Shown here: positions 17,639 to 25,520 of the stretch, in pieces | Layout of the letters: each line of letters opens with the position of its first letter | Position numbering within the stretch: position 1 is the first letter of the stretch | Origin: JASBTN01 sp965228805 | GTDB taxonomy: Bacteria; Pseudomonadota; Alphaproteobacteria; Rhodobacterales; Rhodobacteraceae | Direction: 5' to 3' | NCBI RefSeq assembly: GCF_965228805.1 | Contig: NZ_CBDDIE010000003.1 | Span: forward strand, 1,302,001 to 1,366,000 | Length of the DNA: 64,000 nt | Program-made: the position numbers and the translations under genes | Notes under the pieces: generated by a model | The model's input: the letters and a program-made list of their open reading frames with translations, nothing else | The model's database searches: none | What the model was told of the DNA's origin: nothing

Positions 17639-18952
17639 TCACTCGGCTGCGCCGGGATAGTGGGCGTTGAAGTCTTCCTCGATGGTCGCCGGCGGGGTCT
17701 CGGGCTTCTCGATGAGGCCCAGGATCGGCAGGATGACCAGGAAGTAGGCGAACCAGTAGGTCGCACCGATCAGCGAGATCCAGTCATGCGGGAACTCGGT
17801 GTCGCGCGCGCCAACCCACATCAGCACGATGAAGTCGACGATCAGCAGGCGATACCACCAGCGGAACTGCGGACGGTACTGGCCCGAACGCACCGACGAA
17901 GTGTCGAGCCACGGGGCCAGGGCCATAACCGCGATGGCGCCGAACATGGCCAGCACGCCGAAGAACTTCGCATCGACGATGCCGCCGGTGATGAAGCTGA
18001 CGAACTGAACGGCCCAGACATCGGCGGTAAAGGCACGCAGGATCGCGTAGAACGGTAGGAAATACCATTCAGGCACGATATGCGCAGGCGTCGCCAGGGC
18101 GTTCGCCTCGATATAGTTGTCCGGGTGACCCAGGTAGTTCGGCATGAAACCGACGATCGCGAAGAACACCAGCAGGATCAGCGACAGGGCGAACAGATCC
18201 TTGATCACGAAATAGGGCCAGAAGGGCAGGGTATCCTTCGCGGCTTCCTCTTTCGATCCACGGCGCACTTCGACACCGGTCGGGTTGTTGTTGCCCGTGT
18301 GGTGGAAGGCCCAGATGTGCAGTGCCACCAGGGCGGCGATCACGAAGGGCAGCAGGTAGTGCAGCGAGAAGAAGCGGTTCAGCGTCGCGTTGCCCACCGC
18401 CGGGCCGCCAAGCAGCCAGGTCTGGATCGGCTCACCGATGAACGGGATGGCGCCGAACAGGCCGGTGATCACGGTCGCGCCCCAGAAGGACATCTGACCC
18501 CAGGGCAGAACGTAGCCCATGAAGGCGGTGCCCATCATCATCAGATAGATCAGCATGCCGATGATCCATGTCACTTCGCGCGGCGCCTTGTAGGAGCCGT
18601 AGAACAGGCCACGGAAGATGTGGATATAGACGGCCACGAAGAACAGCGAGGCGCCGTTGGCGTGGATATAGCGCAGCATATGCCCGCCGTTCACGTCACG
18701 CATGATATGTTCAACGCTGGCAAAGGCCAGGTCCACATGCGGGGTATAATGCATCACCAGGATGATGCCGGTGACAATCTGCAGCACCAGGCAGAACGCC
18801 AGGACGATGCCCCAGATCCACCACCAGTTCAGGTTCTTGGGGGTGGGAATCATCAGCGTGTCATAGGCCATGCCAACGATGGGCAGGCGCTGATGCAGCC
18901 ATTTCTCGATACCCGTCTTGGGTTCGTAATGATCGTGCGGAATTCCGGACAT
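17639..18952 (-). CDS. petB: Cytochrome b of the cytochrome bc1 complex
   Basis: A 437-residue polytopic membrane protein binding both b haems. It has the haem ligands in GGHMLRYIHANGASLFFV and SLHYLLPFVIAALVALHIWAF (His pairs), GYVLPWGQMSFWGATVITGL around the Qo site, and the diagnostic PEWY loop in HIVPEWYFLPFYAILRAF. The fused length, above 400 residues, is the proteobacterial bc1 type. The start at MSGIPHDHYEPKTG follows the Rieske stop by 11 bases, and petC follows 14 bases later. Confidence 0.98.
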   Translation of the reverse strand: MSGIPHDHYEPKTGIEKWLHQRLPIVGMAYDTLMIPTPKNLNWWWIWGIVLAFCLVLQIVTGIILVMHYTPHVDLAFASVEHIMRDVNGGHMLRYIHANGASLFFVAVYIHIFRGLFYGSYKAPREVTWIIGMLIYLMMMGTAFMGYVLPWGQMSFWGATVITGLFGAIPFIGEPIQTWLLGGPAVGNATLNRFFSLHYLLPFVIAALVALHIWAFHHTGNNNPTGVEVRRGSKEEAAKDTLPFWPYFVIKDLFALSLILLVFFAIVGFMPNYLGHPDNYIEANALATPAHIVPEWYFLPFYAILRAFTADVWAVQFVSFITGGIVDAKFFGVLAMFGAIAVMALAPWLDTSSVRSGQYRPQFRWWYRLLIVDFIVLMWVGARDTEFPHDWISLIGATYWFAYFLVILPILGLIEKPETPPATIEEDFNAHYPGAAE

Positions 18953-18963
18953 GTGCGCCTCCC

Positions 18964-19530
18964 TTAGCCCAGCTTGATCGTCGTTTCGTCGACGAACTCG
19001 GCGACGGGAACTGGCAGGTTTTCGGGTGCCGGGCCTTTGCGGATGCGGCCCGAGGTGTCGTAGTGCGAGCCGTGGCAGGGGCAGTACCACCCGCCGTAGT
19101 CACCGGCGCCATCGCCCAGGGGCACACAGCCCAAGTGGGTGCAGACACCCATCATGACCAGCCATTCACCGGCTTCGTCCATGGCGCGGTTCTGGTCGTC
19201 AGCCGACAGTGCGGGATCGCGGTTGTCGTTGCGGGCCAGCACGTCGATCATGTCGGAGGCATTGTTCTCGGCGCGGGCGCGCTCGATTTCCTCGGCGGTG
19301 CGGCGGCGAATAAACACCGGCTTGCCCAGCCAAAGGGCGGTGATCTGGCTGCCCACTTCGACACCCGAGACGTCAACCCGGATCGAGCTGAGCGCTTTCA
19401 CGTCAGCCGAAGGGTTCATCTGGTGGACGAGAGGCCAGACAGCAGCCCCGGTCGCCACGGCGGCGGTCCCGCCGGTGGCATAGTACAGGAAATCCCGACG
19501 GGTTCCCCCTTGGTCGTCAGCGTGTGACAC
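18964..19530 (-). CDS. petA: Rieske iron-sulfur subunit of the cytochrome bc1 complex
   Basis: A 188-residue protein with an N-terminal Tat-type signal anchor (GTRRDFLYYATGGTAAVATG) and a C-terminal Rieske domain. The [2Fe-2S] ligands are in CTHLGCVPLG and CPCHGSHYD (two Cys, two His). It shuttles electrons from ubiquinol at the Qo site of cytochrome b to cytochrome c1. It is the first gene of the operon; the 255-base gap upstream (19531-19785) should contain its promoter, but I see no certain promoter elements or gene there. Confidence 0.98.
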   Translation of the reverse strand: MSHADDQGGTRRDFLYYATGGTAAVATGAAVWPLVHQMNPSADVKALSSIRVDVSGVEVGSQITALWLGKPVFIRRRTAEEIERARAENNASDMIDVLARNDNRDPALSADDQNRAMDEAGEWLVMMGVCTHLGCVPLGDGAGDYGGWYCPCHGSHYDTSGRIRKGPAPENLPVPVAEFVDETTIKLG

Positions 19531-19785
19531 GTTCGCATCTCCCTAGCTAGGTCGCTTTTCGCGACCGACACGACGGAAGGCCGCGCTTACGCGCAGCCCA
19601 TTGGGGCGCTGTTTAGCCAAGGAAAGAAGCTGCGTCCAGCGGTCAATAGGGCGCAGGGGCCGAAAAGCAAGGTCGGCGTGATCGAAAAATCATCATGTTA
19701 AGCACTGGTTAGCGCAAACGAGCCGAATCGCCCTTAACATGCGTCAAGCAACCGCGAGGGGTGGGTGGGGCTTGCATAAGACACC

Positions 19786-20226
19786 CTACGCTATCGAGTG
19801 AGCGGCGAAGTAGGCATCGAAGGTCGTTAGTGCGTTTGTCACGGCATCGATGTAGCTGTGTTCCACGCCGTCCAATTCCACGACAAGGCGACTTGTGTCG
19901 AACGAGGTCGAAAACCCGGAGCTAAACGCCCCTCCTCTTGTTCGTGCGCGCCCTATCCGTGGTGTGTACCTTGTAATGAACATGTGCTTTCGTCCGTTTG
20001 AAACGTCCCGAAGCCATTCAAGCTGAGGGCATCGGGCGATCAAGTGCGCACGCAGGGCACCTAATGATCCATGCCCGTGGCTCGTCCCATATGTTTCAAA
20101 TAGCCAATCAACTAAAGACCAGGCCGCTACAGCACAGTCCATTGCAAGAGAGTCATTGAGGGGTTCAGCCTGAAGATGGTTGGACTTCTGCCGAAAGTCC
20201 TCCAACGCATCTCGTGGAGAGCTCAT
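19786..20226 (-). CDS. Hypothetical protein, possibly HEPN-like helical fold
   Basis: A 146-residue protein I cannot assign. It is mostly alpha-helical by appearance: SPRDALEDFRQKSNHLQ, then AMDCAVAAWSLVDWLFETYG, then CPQLEWLRDVSNGRKHMFIT. The D-V-S-N-G-R-K-H segment recalls a widespread group of small helical proteins with a D-[IV]-[AS]-N-x-x-K-H motif, which might be HEPN-related; this is a guess. The sequence is less GC-rich than the flanking core genes and the gene stands alone. A GTG at 20239-20241 would add five residues. Confidence 0.6.
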   Translation of the reverse strand: MSSPRDALEDFRQKSNHLQAEPLNDSLAMDCAVAAWSLVDWLFETYGTSHGHGSLGALRAHLIARCPQLEWLRDVSNGRKHMFITRYTPRIGRARTRGGAFSSGFSTSFDTSRLVVELDGVEHSYIDAVTNALTTFDAYFAAHSIA

Positions 20227-20272
20227 CCCGAAAGTATGCACTGCACTTATTCCCCAAATCTAACAAAGCAAA

Positions 20273-20878
20273 TCACCCCACCGGCTTCGTCGCCTGCATC
20301 GCGTCCCGCTGCGCAAACACCGCGAACCAATCGTCGAGCGCATCCCGCCCCTTGCGCCATTGGCGGTCTCCGTGGCGGAAGTCGAGGTAGCCCAGGGCGC
20401 AGGCCACGGCGATCTGGCCCATGTCGAGCGGGCCGGACAGGTGGCTCATCCAGCGTTCGTTGAGCGCATCCAGCGCGCCTTCGATCTTGGACCATTGCGC
20501 GTCCAGCCAGCCCTTGTCCTGCTTGTCCTCGGGGCGGCAGCGGCCCTCGTAGACCATCAGCACGGCAGCATCCAGAAGCGCGTCGGCGGTGGCCTCGAGG
20601 GTCAGCACCTCCCAGATGCGTTCGGATGGGTAGAGGTGCCCCCCGGCGCGGGCATCCAGAAACCGGGTCACCACGCGGCTGTCATAGAGCGTCGGCCCAT
20701 CCGGGCGGATCAGCGCGGGGATCTTCGACAGCGGGTTGGCCGCGGTCACTTCGGCGGCCGGGGCCAGCGGTGTGGTCGAGACGTCAATCTGCTCCACATC
20801 CCCTTCCTGGCCGGTTTCAAGCAGAACCACCCGCACCTTGCGCACGAAGGGCGAGGCGGGCGAGGAAATCAGTTGCAT
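20273..20878 (-). CDS. Glutathione S-transferase family protein
   Basis: A 201-residue GST. The N-terminal thioredoxin-like domain starts MQLISSPASPFVRKVRVVL, with the catalytic Ser region in S-P-A-S-P-F-V-R-K, and has NPLSKIPALIRPDGPTLYDS (cis-Pro and the SxE/D-type glutathione-binding Asp-Ser). The helical C-terminal domain ends DFRHGDRQWRKGRDALDDWF. Relatives conjugate or reduce electrophiles; the substrate is unknown. It follows the 96-residue hypothetical gene by four bases, so the two are co-transcribed. Confidence 0.9.
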   Translation of the reverse strand: MQLISSPASPFVRKVRVVLLETGQEGDVEQIDVSTTPLAPAAEVTAANPLSKIPALIRPDGPTLYDSRVVTRFLDARAGGHLYPSERIWEVLTLEATADALLDAAVLMVYEGRCRPEDKQDKGWLDAQWSKIEGALDALNERWMSHLSGPLDMGQIAVACALGYLDFRHGDRQWRKGRDALDDWFAVFAQRDAMQATKPVG

Positions 20879-20882
20879 GGGA

Positions 20883-21173
20883 TCAGACCTTTCGGAAACG
20901 AATGCGGGTAAGCGTGGTGGCGTCGATTTCAATGGCCGGGCCGGTGGAGCCCAGCCGGATCACCCGCCGGAAACGGTGCGTGGCATTGACCTGTTCGGTC
21001 TCGCGCCGGGCGGTCAGGCCTTCTGGCACCTCGTCCAGCGCATCCTCGGCCCGCTGATCGCGGCGGCCTTTTTCGACGCTGCGGGCAATCGCATATCCGG
21101 CAAGCGCGACGGTTCCATAGCGCAGGACTGTGGTGATGATTGGGGCGGCGACGGGGGCTAAGGGCAGGGCCAT
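20883..21173 (-). CDS. Conserved-looking hypothetical protein
   Basis: A 96-residue protein without a recognised domain. A hydrophobic N-terminus (PLAPVAAPIITTVLRYGTVA and on through ALAGYAIA) could be one membrane segment, followed by a charged stretch rich in Arg and Glu and a beta-like C-terminus. A strong AGGAGGAGAAC ribosome-binding site precedes it, which supports the start. It is the first gene of a two-gene unit with the GST, and a nested palindrome sits immediately upstream of its ribosome-binding site. Confidence 0.75.
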   Translation of the reverse strand: MALPLAPVAAPIITTVLRYGTVALAGYAIARSVEKGRRDQRAEDALDEVPEGLTARRETEQVNATHRFRRVIRLGSTGPAIEIDATTLTRIRFRKV

Positions 21174-21186
21174 GACGTTCTCCTCC

Positions 21187-21302
21187 TAAAGCGTTTCGGC
21201 TTATTGTTGAGACACAACAATGAGGCGAAACGCGCGCAACCTTCCGATGTTGTGTGCGTTTCGAGATTACCTCGCGTCCCAAGTTAATCTCGAAACGCTT
21301 TA
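21187..21302. repeat. Nested inverted-repeat element upstream of the GST unit
   Basis: The outer 12-base ends are perfect inverted copies (TAAAGCGTTTCG at 21187 and CGAAACGCTTTA at 21291). Inside are two further dyads sharing the same core: GCGTTTCG/CGAAACGC (21191 and 21226) around ATTGTTG/CAACAAT, and a 14-base perfect pair GCGTTTCGAGATTA/TAATCTCGAAACGC (21256 and 21285). The 116-base structure could be a REP/MITE-like element or a folded leader. No target duplication was seen. Confidence 0.75.
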
Positions 21303-21337
21303 GGGAAAATGTAGGAACGACCGCAGTGAAAGTCCAC

Positions 21338-21955
21338 TTATTCGGGCGGCATGCGCATCAGCGTGCTCAACACAGCAAGCTCCTGTCCGATCCCATCCGG
21401 CATCGCCTCGGCAGCTGCCATGCGTGCTGCCTCCGGCTTGTTCTGGTTCAGCTTCCAGGTGCCATCGACCGAGCCGATCTCAAGCTTTACCGGCTGGATC
21501 ATGCGCATCATGCGGTTCATCGCGTCCGGGGCCATCTTGGCGCTGAGCCAGGCGGGTTTCGGGGCCAGGCGCGTTTCGAACTCGGCCGACAACAGGTCCA
21601 GCACCTCCCGCAGCCGGATGTCGGCCATGCGCGTGAGCGACCCGCGTAGATGCACGGCAACATAGTTCCAGGTCGGCACCTGGTCGGGCAGGTCATACCA
21701 GTCCGGCGAGACATAGCCGTCCGGCCCGGATACGGCCAGCACGGCGGGCAGGTCCTGCTCCAGCGCGCGGGCGATGGGGTTCGAGCGCATGAGGTGCAGA
21801 TAAGCCTCGGTCCCCTCATCATTCACGACAAAGGGCACATGTGCCACCAGCGGCCCGGCCCCACCATTCACCGACAGAACGCCGAAACCGCGCTCCCTTG
21901 CAAAGGCCAGGTTGCGATGGGTGGGTGTGTCGCGGAAAACGGGATTCGGATGCAT
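21338..21955 (-). CDS. PaiB-family FMN-binding negative transcriptional regulator
   Basis: A 205-residue protein of the PaiB family (flavin-reductase-like split barrel). It shows MHPNPVFRDTPTHRNLAFAR, GPLVAHVPFVVND, LHLMRSNPIARAL, GPDGYVSPDWY, VPTWNYVAVHLRG and a C-terminal KLNQNKPEAARMAAAEA, all typical. In Bacillus the family affects sporulation and protease genes; the role in proteobacteria is not established. The start follows a strong GAGGAGGTCC site. It lies 28 bases after mtaB and is probably the last gene of the dapF-mtaB-paiB run. Confidence 0.9.
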   Translation of the reverse strand: MHPNPVFRDTPTHRNLAFARERGFGVLSVNGGAGPLVAHVPFVVNDEGTEAYLHLMRSNPIARALEQDLPAVLAVSGPDGYVSPDWYDLPDQVPTWNYVAVHLRGSLTRMADIRLREVLDLLSAEFETRLAPKPAWLSAKMAPDAMNRMMRMIQPVKLEIGSVDGTWKLNQNKPEAARMAAAEAMPDGIGQELAVLSTLMRMPPE

Positions 21956-21983
21956 TGGACCTCCTCGAAACGGAGGCAGCCTG

Positions 21984-23243
21984 TCAGACGGTCAGCTGTC
22001 CGTCCAGTATCCCTTTGACACAGGCGTCAACGATCTGCCCTTCGGGCTGGTCGCTGTCGAAGCGGACCTCGGCGAATTGTTCGGTGCGGCCCATGCGCGG
22101 GTTTTCCATCAGGATGCGATGGGTCTTGCCGATCTGCGCCGCAAGGTGGCGGTCGACCTGCGCGGCGCCTGCCTCGCGCAGGCGGGCGGCGCGGGCCTTG
22201 ATCACATTGCCATTCACCGTGTTGCGGATCTTGGCCGCCGGCGTGCCTTCGCGCGCGGAATAGGGGAAGACATGCAGCCAGGTCAGGTCGCAATCGGTGA
22301 CCAGCTTGACCGAGTTTTCGAAAGCCTCGTCGGTCTCGGTCGGGAAGCCCGCGATGATATCCGCACCGAAGGTGATGTCCGGGCGCAGGCGCCGGGCCTC
22401 TTCGGTAAAGGCAATCGCATCGTCACGCAGGTGGCGGCGTTTCATGCGTTTCAGGATCAGGTCGTCGCCATGCTGCAGGGACAGGTGCAGATGCGGCATC
22501 AGGCGCGGCTCGGTTGCGATAGCCAGCATCAGGTTCTCATCCGCCTCGATCGAATCGATCGAGCTGATGCGCAGGCGCGGCACGTCGGTCAGTTTCAGGA
22601 TTCGCATCACCAGATCGCCCAGACGCGGCTCGCCCGGCAGGTCGGCGCCCCAGGAGGTCAGGTCCACCCCGGTCAGCACCACCTCGTTGAAGCCGCGATC
22701 CACCAGGCGCTTGATCTGGTCCACAACGACACCAGCGGGGACCGAACGCGAATTGCCCCGGCCATAGGGAATGATGCAGAAGGTGCAGCGGTGGTCACAG
22801 CCGTTCTGGACCTGAACATAGGCGCGGCTTCGCGTGCCGAATCCGTCGATCAGGTGGGAAGCGGTTTCGGTCACCGACATGATGTCATTGACCTGCACGC
22901 GTTCGGTATCGCCGATCAGGTCGGGGGCCAAGCCTGCCCAGGTCTCCGGCGCCATCTTTTCCGAGTTGCCGATGACCGCGTCGACCTCGTCCATATTCGC
23001 GAAGGTCTCGGGCTCGGTCTGGGCGGCGCAGCCGGTAACGATCACCTTGGCGTTCGGGTTGTCGCGGCGCAACTTGCGGATCTCCTGCCGCGCCTTGCGC
23101 ACGGCCTCGGCTGTGACGGCGCAGGTGTTGACCACCACGGCGCCCTCGACCCCTGCGTCGGCGGCCAGGCGTTTCATCGCCTCGGTCTCATAGGCGTTCA
23201 GGCGACAGCCGAGCGTCGCGAAGATGGGGGGCTTGGCGGTCAT
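21984..23243 (-). CDS. mtaB: tRNA t6A37 methylthiotransferase MtaB
   Basis: A 419-residue radical-SAM methylthiotransferase that converts t6A37 to ms2t6A37 in tRNAs decoding ANN codons. The N-terminal UPF0004 domain has the auxiliary cluster cysteines in TLGCRLNAYE, VVNTCAVT and VTGCAAQ. The radical-SAM site is QNGCDHRCTFCIIPYGRG (CxxxCxxC), and HLSLQHGDDLILKRMKRRH follows. A TRAM-like C-terminus is present. Its start overlaps the dapF stop by one base. Its position a short distance from tRNA-Lys(UUU), which carries t6A in bacteria, is probably a coincidence. Confidence 0.95.
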   Translation of the reverse strand: MTAKPPIFATLGCRLNAYETEAMKRLAADAGVEGAVVVNTCAVTAEAVRKARQEIRKLRRDNPNAKVIVTGCAAQTEPETFANMDEVDAVIGNSEKMAPETWAGLAPDLIGDTERVQVNDIMSVTETASHLIDGFGTRSRAYVQVQNGCDHRCTFCIIPYGRGNSRSVPAGVVVDQIKRLVDRGFNEVVLTGVDLTSWGADLPGEPRLGDLVMRILKLTDVPRLRISSIDSIEADENLMLAIATEPRLMPHLHLSLQHGDDLILKRMKRRHLRDDAIAFTEEARRLRPDITFGADIIAGFPTETDEAFENSVKLVTDCDLTWLHVFPYSAREGTPAAKIRNTVNGNVIKARAARLREAGAAQVDRHLAAQIGKTHRILMENPRMGRTEQFAEVRFDSDQPEGQIVDACVKGILDGQLTV

Positions 23244-24076
23244 TACAGGGCGTCCAGGAAGGCGGGGGTCAGCTCGGCCTCGAAGATAAAGGAGGTCGGG
23301 CCGGTCATCCAGACACCATCCTCACGCCAGTCCAGCGTCAGCCAGCCGCCGTCGACCTCCATGCGCACCTTGCGATCGGTGAGGCCCCGTTGCGCAGCGG
23401 CGACGGCGGTTGCACAGGCGCCCGAGCCGCAAGCCAGCGTAATGCCGGTGCCGCGTTCCCAGACCCGCATGCGAATCTCGTCCCGCGCGCGCACCTCGGC
23501 AAACTCCACATTGGTGGCCTCGGGAAACAGCGGGTCTTTCTCGAACCGCGGGCCGATTCCGGCGACATCCACGGCTTCGGCATCCTCGACGAAGAAAACG
23601 CAATGCGGATTGCCCATGCCAACGGCGACCGGGTCACCGTCCAGCGGGAGGTGTTGCAGGTCCACATCCCCGGCCAGGGGCACGTCGCGCCAGGTCAGCT
23701 GCGGCTGCCCCATGTTCACGGTGACCAGCTCGCCTTCGCTGCGGGCTTCCAGGATGCCGCGCGAAGTGCGGATGGTCAGCCGGTCCGTGCGCGCGCGATC
23801 CATCATGTAGCGCGCGACGCAGCGAGTTGCATTGCCACAGGCCCCAGCACGCGAGCCATCCGCGTTCCAAAAGTCCAGGTCGATGTCTGCCACATCCGAT
23901 GTGCGGATCTCGGCCAGCTGATCGAATCCCACGCCCCGGTGCCGATCGCCGAGGGCTGCGGCCAGTTCACGACTCACAATAGGCGCCCGCCCCCGTGAAT
24001 CGATCATCACGAAGTCATTTCCTGCCCCATGCCATTTCATGAAATGCAGGGATTCCGTATGCTCAGGCCTTGTCAT
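23243..24076 (-). CDS. dapF: Diaminopimelate epimerase
   Basis: A 277-residue enzyme that interconverts LL- and meso-diaminopimelate for lysine and peptidoglycan synthesis. It has MKWHGAGNDFVMIDSRG at the start, a WNADGSRAGACGNATRCVA block with the first catalytic Cys, and ERGTGITLACGSGACATAVAA with the second. The start is set at MTRPEHTESLHF, giving the usual family length and the leader ahead of the M-K-x-H-G-x-G-N-D-F motif; an internal ATG at 24040 is the alternative. Neither start has a clear ribosome-binding site. It is the first gene of dapF-mtaB-paiB. Confidence 0.95.
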   Translation of the reverse strand: MTRPEHTESLHFMKWHGAGNDFVMIDSRGRAPIVSRELAAALGDRHRGVGFDQLAEIRTSDVADIDLDFWNADGSRAGACGNATRCVARYMMDRARTDRLTIRTSRGILEARSEGELVTVNMGQPQLTWRDVPLAGDVDLQHLPLDGDPVAVGMGNPHCVFFVEDAEAVDVAGIGPRFEKDPLFPEATNVEFAEVRARDEIRMRVWERGTGITLACGSGACATAVAAAQRGLTDRKVRMEVDGGWLTLDWREDGVWMTGPTSFIFEAELTPAFLDAL

Positions 24077-24186
24077 GAAGGGCGATATACGCCCTGCTCG
24101 AAAAATTTGCCAGCGATCGTGAAGATTCCTGCAAAAATGTGCTTGACCCGCCCCGCCCCGGGTTATAGTCACCGCCTCCACAGAGT

Positions 24187-24262
24187 GGGCCGTTAGCTCA
24201 GTTGGTAGAGCAACTGACTTTTAATCAGTGGGTCGCAGGTTCGAATCCTGCACGGCTCACCA
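24187..24262 (+). tRNA. tRNA-Lys (anticodon UUU)
   Basis: A 76-base cloverleaf with encoded CCA. The acceptor stem GGGCCGT pairs with ACGGCTC, the D arm reads TAGCTCAGTTGGTAGAGC, the anticodon stem-loop is ACTGA-CTTTTAA-TCAGT (anticodon TTT), and the T arm is GCAGG-TTCGAAT-CCTGC. Composition and gene content change right after it, which is the classical layout for an island joined to a tRNA 3' end. Confidence 0.98.
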
Positions 24263-24288
24263 CTTTAACCGATTGATCGGAAACGAAA

Positions 24289-24316
24289 AACCGCCGAGCG
24301 ACAGCTTGGCGGTTTT
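24289..24316 (+). terminator. Rho-independent terminator after tRNA-Lys
   Basis: An AACCGCC / GGCGGTT stem, extended by AGC/GCT, is followed by TTTTCGCG, 26 bases past the tRNA. The stretch to 24485 has no gene; a small CCTCAA/TTGAGG dyad (24452-24469) sits just before the endonuclease start and could be its operator. Confidence 0.8.
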
Positions 24317-24485
24317 CGCGTTTTTCAAACATTTTTCAAACACCACGGTGATTTGCCCGAATCCGTGTTTAAACGGATGCGCGCGTTCGCATACATACGG
24401 CTCGCCCAGTTGTGCGCACGGTTCTGGAAGTTGGTCCCCACCAGTGCTAACCCTCAACGAGTATTGAGGAAGGGCAGGACCATTC

Positions 24486-25520
24486 ATGAAAACAAATTAC
24501 GTAGAAAACATCACCAATAGCGGGCTTTCCATCTTTGATCCTATCGAAATTGGCGATCCTGACCTTTGGATTCCCACACCCGACCTTGAGCGCATATTAA
24601 ACGAGAAACTTGTCGGCATTGACGGCCTCGACGTTCCAATTCGGACAAGATCGAAACTGGTCAAGCAGCACGTATGCCGGGCGCTTGGTTACCCGATCCC
24701 AAAGAGTTTCAAAAAAATCCAGCCCCGGTTCTTCGGACAAATGTTCGACACGTATGCCCAGAAAGCCAATAACCTTCAGGTTTGGAACGAAGAGCTTTCT
24801 CCGTCACGGCGCTACGTGATTCTGCGGGTAGACGACGCAGGGGCCATAACGCGAGTTAAGGTCGTAAATGGCGAGGAACTCGCTCAACTCGACACGACGG
24901 GAACGCTGACGCAAAAGTATCAGGCGCGGCTGGTACCCAGCGATGAAACCGAAGAACTGATTTCAGCGACGGATACGGACCTTCTCAACCCTCACGTTCG
25001 CGCAGGAGCGAATCTCGCTGAACACGTCAGCCCAACAGACCACCCTGCTCACGGCTTGATGCTACCGCTCGGCGAAGTCTTTGAGCGATTGCGCGGTGCG
25101 ATAGGCCGTTCCTTCCCCGATGCTGGTCGGGATCAAGAAAGAAATAGAGGGGCCGCGCTCCACCGGATCGTCTGCGAGCTTTTGGGCTACTCCGACTATC
25201 GGGACGACGGGCAATTTCCAGACGTTCGAAACCAACTGCTTGAGGTAAAGCTACAGACCTCCCCGACCATCGACCTGGGTTTGGTCTTACCGGCGAGCGA
25301 AGAGCCGCTAGACGTGCCCCAGATCGCCGGGACGCAAGTCCGCCACTGCGATGTTCGGTACGCCTTGTTCTACGCCCAGACAGACGGTGCGGAAGTGACA
25401 CTAACGCATTTCTACCTGACCACAGGCGCGGACTTTTTCACCCGTTTTCCGCAATTCGGCGGGAAGGTGCTCAACAAGAAACTCCAGATCCCATTGCCAT
25501 CAGACTTCTTCGAAAGGTAG
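24486..25520 (+). CDS. Putative type II restriction endonuclease (PD-(D/E)xK)
   Basis: A 344-residue protein beside and convergent with an adenine methylase, overlapping it by 21 bases. The N-terminal 180 residues are unassigned (IPTPDLERILNEKL, VRTRSKLVKQHVCRALGYP-like helices). The C-terminal part carries the nuclease core: LHRIVCELLGYSDYRDDGQF, then PDVRNQLLEVKLQTSPTIDLG. The P-D...E-V-K pattern matches a PD-(D/E)xK site with Asp near residue 248 and Glu/Lys about 8-10 residues later. It should cleave DNA that lacks the partner methylation. The recognition site cannot be derived. An AGGAAGGGCAGGACC stretch precedes the start. Confidence 0.82.
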   Translation: MKTNYVENITNSGLSIFDPIEIGDPDLWIPTPDLERILNEKLVGIDGLDVPIRTRSKLVKQHVCRALGYPIPKSFKKIQPRFFGQMFDTYAQKANNLQVWNEELSPSRRYVILRVDDAGAITRVKVVNGEELAQLDTTGTLTQKYQARLVPSDETEELISATDTDLLNPHVRAGANLAEHVSPTDHPAHGLMLPLGEVFERLRGAIGRSFPDAGRDQERNRGAALHRIVCELLGYSDYRDDGQFPDVRNQLLEVKLQTSPTIDLGLVLPASEEPLDVPQIAGTQVRHCDVRYALFYAQTDGAEVTLTHFYLTTGADFFTRFPQFGGKVLNKKLQIPLPSDFFER

